This document shows, one piece after another, positions 1 to 6,022 of a DNA stretch of 19,240 nucleotides. Position 1 is the stretch's first letter; each line of letters starts with the position of its first letter. Under the pieces are notes generated by a model that searched no databases, had not been told where the DNA came from, and was given only the letters and a program-made list of their open reading frames with translations. Source of the DNA: an uncultured Actinomycetes bacterium (lineage in GTDB: Bacteria; Actinomycetota; Thermoleophilia; Solirubrobacterales; Solirubrobacteraceae). The position numbers and the translations under genes were made by a program. The stretch is from positions 1-19,240 of the forward strand of contig CALAQT010000454.1 of assembly GCA_937888775.1 (NCBI GenBank), read 5' to 3'.

Positions 1-197
1 GCTCTCCGGTTCTGGGACGTTTGAGGCTGAACAACTCAATTGTCCCTTTCCTGGCAGGGCACTTTGTGCTTCCGGGGCCGAACTCCTCAGACCCCTACTG
101 AAAGATCCGGGTTAGCCTCTTCCTTTAGGTCGTTGTGCCACGTCCGAGCTGTTGGGTAGCATTACGTTTCTCAGGGGAAAGATGCTCCTATAGTTTG
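1..197. other. No recognisable gene; left edge of window
   Basis: I find no coding frame here that resembles a known family. The part next to position 197 is probably the 3' non-coding end of the IS110 remnant, because it directly follows that transposase's natural-looking stop on the minus strand. No terminal repeat or target duplication can be confirmed. Confidence 0.4.
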
Positions 198-400
198 TCA
201 AGCGGCCAAGGCGAGTTCACGGGGAGCCAGGCAGTGGTAGACCTCGCGAGCCACTATCGCTTCAGACACCGGATGATTTCTCTCTTGGACATCCCCTCAG
301 CGGTACGCCGCTTCATGTAGGCGCGCGTCGGTTCGTGGCAGGTGAGTCGCACCGTGGCGATCCGCCACAGCGCGTTGTTCGCAATGCGATTGACGAGACC
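198..400 (-). pseudogene. IS110-family transposase, C-terminal remnant with frameshift
   Basis: The minus strand reads NRIANNALWRIATVRL, then TRAYMKRRTAEGMSKREI and IRCLKR, which is the typical tail of IS110/IS1111-family transposases (Transposase_20 region). The frame then hits a stop near position 254. Shifting by one base restores the expected continuation VAREVYHCLAPRELALAA, ending at a TGA at 198-200, so one base appears to have been lost. Only about the last 65 codons remain; the DEDD catalytic domain is absent. The 5' side abuts the end of the IS3 remnant, which suggests the IS3 element inserted into this one. The family call is from motif recognition; no element name can be given. Confidence 0.8.
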
Positions 401-419
401 CCGTTTGTTGGTCCAACTT

Positions 420-845
420 CTATGAGAGTTCCGGTTGGTTGAACGCCGCCGCGAAGACCGCGGGCGGCAGGTAGCCAAGGGCGCTGTGCGGCCGATGGCG
501 ATTGTAGGTGTCACACCAGTCGTCGAAGAGCAGCCGAGCCTCCATGATCGTATCGAAGACTTCACGCGAGAACAGCTCGTCGCGGAGCTTGCCGTTGAAG
601 CTCTCGACGTACGGGTTCTGCCAGGGACTGCCCGGCTCGATGTACGCCGTACCGGTGCCATGCTCCCGACACCAGTCGCGGATGGCCATGGCGACGAACT
701 CCGGTCCGTTGTCCATGCGGATGAATTCGGGTGCGCCGCGTACCACGCAGGCGTCGTCGAGTGCATGGATGACCTCGTCGGCGGTGATCGAGCGACCGAG
801 GCGCCGGGCCAAGTTCTCGCGAGTGAACTCGTCGCACATCGAGAG
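420..845 (-). pseudogene. IS3-family transposase (OrfB), C-terminal integrase-core remnant
   Basis: From about CDEFTRENLARRL onward the frame is a classic IS3 OrfB rve/integrase core. The second catalytic Asp lies in FIRMDNGPEF and the catalytic Glu in NPYVESFNGKLRDE, followed by the DWCDTYNRHRPHSALGY signature and a normal end at 420. The first catalytic Asp, the helix-turn-helix region and OrfA are missing, so it cannot be active. The open frame extends upstream to 923, but codons before about 845 are an out-of-frame reading of the PIN toxin gene. Sequence after the stop contains TTGGACCAAC, which resembles IS3 terminal sequence; this is a weak inference. Confidence 0.88.
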
Positions 846-973
846 CGCCACTCCTGGCTCGTGACAGGCTGAATCCTGCGGCGCAAGGCGGCGGCCACTT
901 CGACCGCTGGAGGGCCTTCCCAACCGAGCCCGGAGACGAGCACGTTGGTGTCGACGACAGCGCGCAGCGTCAC
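846..973 (-). pseudogene. PIN-domain toxin (VapC-like), truncated after about 40 codons
   Basis: The gene starts with GTG at 971-973, which overlaps the antitoxin stop as GTGA, the usual coupling of antitoxin-toxin operons. The N-terminus MTLRAVVDTNVLVSGLGW contains the first PIN catalytic Asp (D8) in the VVDTNVLVSG motif. The next stretch (GPPAVEVAAALRRRIQPVTS) matches the early part of PIN_3/COG1569-type toxins, which are PIN ribonucleases by family knowledge. After residue 39 or so, the reading changes to non-homologous sequence where IS3 transposase coding begins in another frame. The remaining acidic active-site residues are lost, and the 3' part is not found elsewhere in the window. The protein should be inactive. 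Confidence 0.8.
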
Positions 974-1251
974 CCGGCCGCGCGCGCGGCCGCGATTGCT
1001 TCGTCCACGAGCGAGATGTCGAGCCCAGCCGCGGCGACAGCCTCGCGCAGTTGAGTGACGCGCAGCTGGAGCTCGTCGCGGGCGAGCTGGCGGCGCGCCT
1101 CGTTGACTCGCTCGTACTCGGCAGGGCCCATGAGGACGGCCACCGGGCGGCCGCGCCTCGTCAGCACGACCACATCGGACTCGTCGCTGACCTCGTCGGC
1201 GAGCCGGCCGAGTTGGTTCCTTGCCTGCTCCACCCCCATACTGCGCTCCAT
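970..1251 (-). CDS. Phd/YefM-family antitoxin (orphaned)
   Basis: This 93-residue protein has the Phd/YefM pattern: MGVEQARNQLGRLADEV near the N-terminus, then DVVVLTRRGRPVAVLMGPAEYERV. It should bind operator DNA through the N-terminal half and neutralise the PIN toxin through its helical C-terminal half. It is the first gene of a two-gene operon whose toxin is truncated, so it is probably an orphan. Two starts are possible. ATG at 1251 lies 6 nt after a TAGGAT -10-like box and would be leaderless. ATG at 1239 (residue 5) has GGAG just upstream and fits the usual family N-terminus. Length and motifs are normal for the family. Confidence 0.88.
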   Translation of the reverse strand: MERSMGVEQARNQLGRLADEVSDESDVVVLTRRGRPVAVLMGPAEYERVNEARRQLARDELQLRVTQLREAVAAAGLDISLVDEAIAAARAAG

Positions 1252-1257
1252 ATGGTG

Positions 1258-1286
1258 ATCCTAGCAGAGAACCGTACGGTAAACAG
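1258..1286 (-). promoter_or_regulatory. Probable promoter and autoregulatory operator of the antitoxin operon
   Basis: On the minus strand TAGGAT (1263-1258) is a -10-like box, and CTGTTT (1286-1281) sits 17 nt upstream as a weak -35. Between them is a perfect 10-bp palindrome, ACCGTACGGT (1271-1280). Phd/YefM antitoxins are known to repress their own promoters at palindromes with a GTAC core, so this is a plausible operator. The promoter boxes are inferred by eye. Confidence 0.5.
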
Positions 1287-1314
1287 TATGGATCGAGTTG
1301 CCACTCGCCTCAGG

Positions 1315-2265
1315 TCAAACGTTCCGCCTGAGAAAGTCGATCTGGTCGTTGACCACGGAGTCGAAGTAGGGCTCGACATAGGGCTCGAAGTGGCCGCAAT
1401 CGTAGGTGCGTATCTCGCCCCGAGGGATGCGTCGTGCGACCTTCAGGGCAACGTGGTACGGGGTCACGACGTCATGTCTCGCCAGCTGCACGAGCGCAGG
1501 ACCCGTGATCCTCTCCGCCACGCGGCCGGGGGAGTAGAACGGGACCCGGAGCGCGATGCGTGCAGCGACGTCGTTCTCGGCAAGGAGTTCGTCATATCTC
1601 GCGCCGGCGAGGCGCCTCAGCATCGGGAATGCGTTGGGCGACGTCATCATCGCCGTACTGCCGGGCTCACCGACCGCCGGAACCCGATATGGCTGTCGAC
1701 CCAGAAGCGCGCCGACCTGGTCGCGCAGCGCAGCGGCCGTCAAGCGGGCCACGGCTTGAGGAGAGCGCGCGAAGGCCGACGCGGGACCGCTGATATGCGG
1801 GACCTGAGCGATGACCGCAGCCAGCTGTCGGTCCTCAGCTGCCAGGTGCAGGACGTGGCCGCCACCGAAAGAGGAGCCCCAAGCCACGACTCGGTCGGTG
1901 TCAACGCCATCGAGGGTTCGGGCGTGTGCGACTGCGGCACGCCAGTCCGCCTGTTGGCCGCGAATGTCCAGCACCCTCCGCGGCTGACCGGCGCTGTCGC
2001 CCCACCCCCGATAGTCAAAAACCAGCGCGGCGAAGCCAGCCTCCGCGAAACGCGCGGCATAGGCGTCCAGGCGCAGCGCACGGATCGCGGCGAACCCATG
2101 GCCCAGGACAACGATCGGTGGCCGCTCGACGCCTCTGGGGCGATAGAGCCACGCAGCGCAGGAGGTGCCACGGGAACCGAAGGTTGTGTCGTACCGGTCG
2201 TACGCTCCCGCCCGCAGGGGTGCGCCACTCGTTTGGTCATCGACCGACCCTTCGCTCTGCGCCAC
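1315..2265 (-). CDS. Alpha/beta hydrolase
   Basis: This 316-residue protein is a complete alpha/beta-hydrolase fold enzyme. The oxyanion-loop motif LGHGF is at 54-58, the core FDYRGWGDS at 83-91, and the nucleophile elbow GSSFG at 130-134, making S132 the likely nucleophile. The likely acid is D265 in ARHDVVTP and the likely histidine is H292 in CGHFEPY. It resembles the dienelactone-hydrolase/acetyl-xylan-esterase-like hydrolases often labelled only as alpha/beta hydrolases; the substrate cannot be predicted. No signal peptide is visible, so it is probably cytoplasmic. The start is GTG at 2265, with no Shine-Dalgarno but a TACACT box 7 nt upstream. It stands alone, downstream of the antitoxin promoter region and transcribed towards it. 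Confidence 0.88.
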   Translation of the reverse strand: MAQSEGSVDDQTSGAPLRAGAYDRYDTTFGSRGTSCAAWLYRPRGVERPPIVVLGHGFAAIRALRLDAYAARFAEAGFAALVFDYRGWGDSAGQPRRVLDIRGQQADWRAAVAHARTLDGVDTDRVVAWGSSFGGGHVLHLAAEDRQLAAVIAQVPHISGPASAFARSPQAVARLTAAALRDQVGALLGRQPYRVPAVGEPGSTAMMTSPNAFPMLRRLAGARYDELLAENDVAARIALRVPFYSPGRVAERITGPALVQLARHDVVTPYHVALKVARRIPRGEIRTYDCGHFEPYVEPYFDSVVNDQIDFLRRNV

Positions 2266-2272
2266 GCAGGAC

Positions 2273-2278
2273 AGTGTA
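2273..2278 (-). promoter_or_regulatory. Putative leaderless -10 box of the hydrolase gene
   Basis: TACACT on the minus strand ends 7 nt before the GTG start. No Shine-Dalgarno lies in the gap. This fits the TANNNT -10 spacing of leaderless actinobacterial genes; I see no convincing -35. Confidence 0.35.
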
Positions 2279-2416
2279 AGGATCGCCGCGCCGAGATCTT
2301 CCTACCGCAGGCGAGGGTGGTCTTCCTCGGCACCGGTCCACGCCTGCGGGCTTGCTGCCGGCCGTCGAGCGCCTGGATTCGGGGCGGCGCAGGCCTCCCC
2401 CACCTGCAGCCTTCGT

Positions 2417-2595
2417 TGTGATCAGCGTGGACGCCGGTGTGGTCAGCGTGGATCCCCGTGTGCTCAGCGTTGAGCCCCGTGGAAGTTGGGGGTAAGTACT
2501 CGTTTACAGGTCATTTTCGACCCCTCCCGAATACAGAATTAGAAGCCTACCTTGCCAAGGTAAGGGTCGAGGGTTCGAACCCCTTCTCCCGCTCC
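2417..2595 (+). repeat. tRNA-Gly-tailed 179-bp repeat, copy A
   Basis: This unit aligns without gaps to 18337-18515 (offset 15,920), with about 80% identity over 2421-2595 by hand count. Similarity begins at TGTGA and ends at the tRNA 3' end. In order it contains three 21-bp tandem units (2417-2437, 2438-2458, 2459-2479) of the form TGTGNTCAGCGTGG plus a CCCCG-like end; an invariant TGGAAGTTGGGGGT block (2480-2493); a variable stretch; an invariant CCCGAATACAGAAT block; and a tRNA-Gly(GCC) anticodon-to-3' segment. Terminal TG plus internal tandem repeats recalls IS21-type ends, while tandem sites beside a tRNA 3' end recall arm sites of a tyrosine-recombinase att site. Which applies is not settled by the sequence. 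Confidence 0.8.
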
Positions 2596-2596
2596 A
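2547..2596 (+). pseudogene. tRNA-Gly(GCC) 3' portion (anticodon arm to CCA)
   Basis: The anticodon arm is CTACC-TTGCCAA-GGTAA with anticodon GCC at 2554-2556. It is followed by a 5-nt variable loop, a T-arm of GAGGG-TTCGAAC-CCCTT, the acceptor 3' strand CTCCCGC, discriminator T and an encoded CCA. All are spaced exactly as in a tRNA. The expected 5' acceptor strand (about GCGGGAG) and a proper D-arm are missing; instead, upstream sequence reads CTCCCGAATACAGAATTAG, possibly a decayed 5' half. The outermost anticodon-stem pair is mismatched. It is most likely a non-functional tRNA-derived segment such as an attachment site. Confidence 0.8.
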
Positions 2597-2606
2597 CTCC
2601 CTCATG

Positions 2607-2634
2607 GGGCCCATTTCGAATACGAATGGAGCCC
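2607..2634 (+). other. Hairpin just downstream of the tRNA-like segment, copy A
   Basis: GGGC-CCATTTCG pairs with CGAATGG-A-GCCC around an AATA loop, giving about 11 pairs with two bulges. No T-run follows, so an intrinsic terminator is not well supported. Confidence 0.4.
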
Positions 2635-2721
2635 GGTGGGGTTTCGGTGGGGTCGCCGTGGAACCCCATGGATTTCACTGAGAGTAGCGGTCAAAGAAAT
2701 CCTTGACGCAGAGTAGAGCGC

Positions 2722-2833
2722 TCCGACGAGGCGAAAGAGTCCGAAGACGATGTCGCTGTAGCCAGCGGTGTCGGTCATCAGCTCGTTGGGCTGCCAGGCT
2801 TGTCTCCTGCTCCAATAATCCCGTCCATGACCC
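2722..2833 (-). pseudogene. Tn3-family transposase fragment, two frameshifts
   Basis: The clear core on the minus strand is QPNELMTDTAGYSDIVFG followed by LFRLVG, the conserved Tn3-family transposase block that contains a catalytic Asp region. Upstream, MDGII is in another frame and EQETSLA in a third, so the ancestral stretch DGIIEQETSL-QPNELMTD is only recovered with two single-base shifts. Homology stops after LVG on one side and near VMDGII on the other. Fewer than 40 codons of a roughly 1000-residue protein remain. No terminal inverted repeats or resolvase were found nearby. Confidence 0.82.
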
Positions 2834-2976
2834 TCGCGGCCAACTGTCCGCACGCGACGCAGCCGTAACTCTCCTCTACGCCGCAGAGCGTGGGCGAACT
2901 TCTCGCGCGTGCTTGAAATTGCCCTCTCGCCTTCAACGAGCTGCAGCGACTTGCGGCTTGCGGGCGACCCGGGGCT

Positions 2977-4188
2977 TCAAGGTAGTTTCACGTGCTGTGG
3001 GCGGAGCTCGCTTAGACTCCGTACGCCTAGGAGTTGCATGGTGCGACGAATCTCGCGACTAAGGATTTCCGCAGCGCGTTCCACGCCAGGTTCACCGCCT
3101 GCCATCAGTCCGTACAGGTACGCCCGGCCGACCAACGTCGCTTTCGCGCCGAGCGCCACCGAAGCAACGATGTCGGCACCGCTCATGATGCCCGTGTCGA
3201 GCCAGACCTCGGTGCGATCCCCGACGGCGTCGACGACGTCCGGGACGAGCCGTAGAGGTAGGGGAGCACGGTCCAGCTGGCGCCCACCGTGGTTGGACAG
3301 CACTATCGCGTCTGCACCGGCGTCGGCCACACGTCGAGCGTCATCGACCGTCTGGATGCCCTTGATGATCAGCGGCCCGTCCCAGAAGGACCGCAACCAC
3401 TCCAGATCCGCAATCGTCATCGTCGGATCGAAGAGCTCATCGATAAGCTCGGCGACGGTGCGGTCCCATGAACTCAGGGAGGCGAAAGAGAGGGGCGTGG
3501 TGGTCAGGAGGTTGATCCACCAGGCCGGGTGAGCCGCAGCGTCGAGCACAGTCTTAACCGTGAGCGCCGGCGGGATCGAGAAGCCGTTGCGGATGTCGCG
3601 TAGGCGCATGCCGGCCACAGGGACGTCCACAGTGAGCATGAGAGCCTCGAAGCCAGCAGCCTTGGCGCGCCTCATCAGCTCCTCGCAGGCGGTCCGGTCT
3701 TTCCAGACGTAGAGTTGGAACCACTTCCGCGCGGCGGGTGCTGCGGCGGCCACGTCCTCAATCGACGTCGTTCCCAAGGTCGACAGCGCATAGGGAATGC
3801 CGTACTTTTCGGCGATCCGCACCACTGCACATTCGCCCTGATGATTCATCATCCGCGTAAAGCCGGTGGGGGCGAAGGCGAAAGGCAGGGCCGACGGGCG
3901 TCCGAGTAAGGACGTGGTGGTGTCAACGCTGGACACGTCTCGCAGGACCGACGGATAGAACTCCAAGGTTTGGAACAGGCCTCGTGCGCGGCGCAGACTG
4001 ATCTCCCCCTCGGCGGCACCGTCTGTGTAATCGAAGACCGCACGCGGGGTGCGACGACGGGCCAAAGTGCGCAGATCGTTGATCGTCAAGGCTCTGTCCA
4101 GGCGGCGCCTGGTCAGGTTCAGCTCGATCGGCTTGGGGCGCAATAGCGGCCTAAGCTCGGACCACTTTGGAATGTGACGTTCGGGCAT
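2977..4188 (-). CDS. lldD: FMN-dependent 2-hydroxyacid oxidase/dehydrogenase (LldD-like)
   Basis: This 403-residue protein belongs to the FMN-dependent alpha-hydroxyacid oxidoreductases (L-lactate dehydrogenase, mandelate dehydrogenase, glycolate oxidase). Visible motifs are FDYTDGAAEGEISL, FAPTGFTRMMNHQGE, WFQLYVWKDR, LTVDVPVAGMRLRD, the active-site signature SNHGGRQLD with catalytic His at about 300, and the FMN-phosphate region DTGIMSGADIV...GAKATLVGRAYLYG. I chose ATG 4188 over the longer frame (4260) because GGGAGG lies 7 nt upstream and the extra 24 residues are unlike the family. It oxidises a 2-hydroxyacid, probably L-lactate to pyruvate; beside glcDEF, glycolate is also possible. Substrate assignment is inference. 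Confidence 0.88.
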   Translation of the reverse strand: MPERHIPKWSELRPLLRPKPIELNLTRRRLDRALTINDLRTLARRRTPRAVFDYTDGAAEGEISLRRARGLFQTLEFYPSVLRDVSSVDTTTSLLGRPSALPFAFAPTGFTRMMNHQGECAVVRIAEKYGIPYALSTLGTTSIEDVAAAAPAARKWFQLYVWKDRTACEELMRRAKAAGFEALMLTVDVPVAGMRLRDIRNGFSIPPALTVKTVLDAAAHPAWWINLLTTTPLSFASLSSWDRTVAELIDELFDPTMTIADLEWLRSFWDGPLIIKGIQTVDDARRVADAGADAIVLSNHGGRQLDRAPLPLRLVPDVVDAVGDRTEVWLDTGIMSGADIVASVALGAKATLVGRAYLYGLMAGGEPGVERAAEILSREIRRTMQLLGVRSLSELRPQHVKLP

Positions 4189-4418
4189 CTGAATCCTCCC
4201 AACTACTAGGTTCTCCTTCGGCCGGGCCGGGACGAGCTCGGTTGAGTCACGGCGCAACATCTGTGAGCGTCACGACTGGTGCGCTCTCAAGGAGCGCAGC
4301 GCAATGGGTCGGTGACGTGACGCCATGTCTTTCGAACGTTCCCATCAAGAGAACTCCTCCCCGGCCCTAGCGAGCGTAGGTGAAACGCTCACATTGCGCA
4401 AGCACTTCAGTACTCACG
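4189..4418. other. Intergenic region upstream of lldD, no gene seen
   Basis: This stretch holds the lldD leader, with the GGGAGG ribosome-binding site at its left end. No protein frame resembles a known family. It may include decayed 3' sequence of the FCD-like remnant at 4419-4640. Confidence 0.4.
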
Positions 4419-4640
4419 TCAACACGCTGGGGGGATCACTCCGGCACTGTAAATCTGCCGGTGTTCCCTGGTCAGTTGCTTTCGGACCGTCGACCAATCT
4501 TGCGTATCCGACACCGCCTGAAGAATTAGCCTGTCAATCGCACTTCGACAGCCGTCAAAGAAAAGGGCGGCCAACTCATTGCCGGGTTCCGCAGATGTCG
4601 CGCGGCTGAGTGCTTGAAATCGTTGATATGGCTGGGGCAT
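4419..4640 (-). pseudogene. Possible remnant of a GntR/FCD-family regulator
   Basis: The 73-codon minus frame reads YQRFQALSRATSAEPGNEL, then AALFFDGCRSAIDRLILQ and later LTREHRQIY. The spacing recalls the FCD ligand-binding domain of GntR regulators (FHxxLxxATGNxLLxxLFxxLRxxIDRLI ... EHRxIYEA). There is no winged-helix domain, and the frame ends early. The open reading extends upstream to just past the glcF stop without a convincing start. GntR/FCD regulators such as LldR and GlcC commonly control lactate and glycolate genes, so a decayed local regulator would make sense here. It could instead be chance similarity in a spurious frame. Confidence 0.35.
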
Positions 4641-4678
4641 GCGTCGAGCTTGGCCGGAGAGGCGTGTGACTTCGTCCT

Positions 4679-6022
4679 TCAGGGCCCTGCGCTGGCGGCA
4701 AGCCGCCGGCGCTCATCGATCAGGCGGTCGGCCGGATACGCCCGAAGTGAGGCGTCGACCAGCTCCACCGGGTGGAAGGTCGGTAGCGGCACACCGCCTC
4801 GGGCCAGCCAGCCGCCGATCTGCAGCAGACACCCGGGGTTGGCCGCGGCCACAGCGTCGGGACGGACGGCGCGGATACGCTCTGCCTTGCGCTCACCCAG
4901 CTCGGCCGCTGTCTTCGGTTCGATCAGGTTGTAGACGCCGGCACTGCCGCAGCAGAGCTCGGGCTCGCTCGCCGTCACAACCTCGAGCCGAGGGATGGCG
5001 GCCAACACAGCGCGGGGCTCGGCTCGGATGCCTTGAGCGTGCGAGAGGTGGCATGCATCATGGTAAGCGACCCGCAGCGGCAGCGGGTGCAACTCCCGCA
5101 GAGGCTCGCCGAGTTCAACCAGTATTTCCGAGACGTCACGCACCCGCCGCGCCAGCGCGGCAGCGCGGGCCGCCCACATCGGGTCGTCGGCGAGCAGCTC
5201 GCCGTACTCCTTCATCACTGAGCCACAGCCCGCAGAGTTGACGGCGATGCGGTCGGCGCCGGTACGCTCCAGCACCGCGATCAGCGAGCGCGCCCGTTTG
5301 AGCGCTGCTTCCTCGCGTCCAGCGTGCAACTCGAGCGCGCCGCAGCAATGCTGCGCCGGCGGCGCCAGCACCTCACATCCCCAGGCCGACAGGACGCGAG
5401 CGGTGGCGGCGTTCACGTCGCCGAAGAACGCTCTTTGAATACAGCCGGTGAGCATCGCCACGCGCAGCCGCGGTTGCCCCGAGACAGGCGCGAGGTGCCG
5501 CGGCGCGGCGGAGCGCAGACTGGCCATCCGCAGCTGGGGAGCGAGCGTCTCAACGCTCTGCAGCACGGCGGGCAGGCGGCGCACCAATCCGCTGCGGCGA
5601 ACCAGTCGCTGCACGCCGCTGGCGCGATAACCGACGAGCAGGCCGGCGAGCACGCGCATCCGTCGGTGATATGGCAGGGCGGCAAAGAGCACCCCGCGCA
5701 GGGCCCGCGTGCGGAGCGGGCGGCGGTGGCGCCGTTCCACCTGCTGCCGCGTCTGCTCGATCAACCGGCCGTACTGAACGCCCGACGGGCACGCGGTGAC
5801 ACAGGCCATGCAGCCAAGGCAGGAATCCCAGTGCTGCACGACTGCGGGCGTCAGCTCGATCTGCTCTTTCACCGCAGCGTCCATGAGCAGGATGCGCCCG
5901 CGTGGAGAGTCCATCTCCTCACCCCAGAGCACGTAGGTGGGACAGGCGGGCAGACAGAAGCCGCAGTGGACGCAGTCGTCGATCAGCTCGCCAGCCGGCG
6001 GGTGGTGGGCGTCGAATGCCAT
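4679..6022 (-). CDS. glcF: Glycolate oxidase iron-sulfur subunit GlcF
   Basis: This 447-residue protein has two N-terminal [4Fe-4S] ferredoxin motifs, C17-x2-C20-x2-C23-x3-C27-P and C68-x2-C71-x2-C74-x3-C78-P. Two C-terminal cysteine-rich CCG-type regions (AQHCCGALELHAG and ELCCGSAGVYN) are typical of GlcF/LutA/heterodisulfide-reductase-like proteins. With GlcD and GlcE it forms the membrane-associated glycolate oxidase and passes electrons from the flavin subunits towards the quinone pool. Its ATG shares one base with the glcE stop (TGATG), so translation is likely coupled. It is the last gene of the glcDEF operon. The C-terminal tail after HPVELVD is slightly longer than usual. Confidence 0.94.
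   Translation of the reverse strand: MAFDAHHPPAGELIDDCVHCGFCLPACPTYVLWGEEMDSPRGRILLMDAAVKEQIELTPAVVQHWDSCLGCMACVTACPSGVQYGRLIEQTRQQVERRHRRPLRTRALRGVLFAALPYHRRMRVLAGLLVGYRASGVQRLVRRSGLVRRLPAVLQSVETLAPQLRMASLRSAAPRHLAPVSGQPRLRVAMLTGCIQRAFFGDVNAATARVLSAWGCEVLAPPAQHCCGALELHAGREEAALKRARSLIAVLERTGADRIAVNSAGCGSVMKEYGELLADDPMWAARAAALARRVRDVSEILVELGEPLRELHPLPLRVAYHDACHLSHAQGIRAEPRAVLAAIPRLEVVTASEPELCCGSAGVYNLIEPKTAAELGERKAERIRAVRPDAVAAANPGCLLQIGGWLARGGVPLPTFHPVELVDASLRAYPADRLIDERRRLAASAGP

Noticed and set aside
1051..2421. A 456-codon plus-strand open frame across the antitoxin and hydrolase
   Set aside because: Both underlying minus-strand genes are well supported; this frame matches nothing recognisable.
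2417..2479. A CRISPR array from the 21-bp tandem units
   Set aside because: The units are contiguous with no unique spacers, only three per copy, and no cas genes are present.
2524..2596. A complete functional tRNA-Gly gene
   Set aside because: The 5' acceptor strand and a pairing D-arm are absent in both copies, so only the 3' portion is supported.
4189..4260. A 24-codon N-terminal extension of the LldD-like protein
   Set aside because: The downstream ATG at 4188 has a strong GGGAGG site, and the extension is unlike the family.
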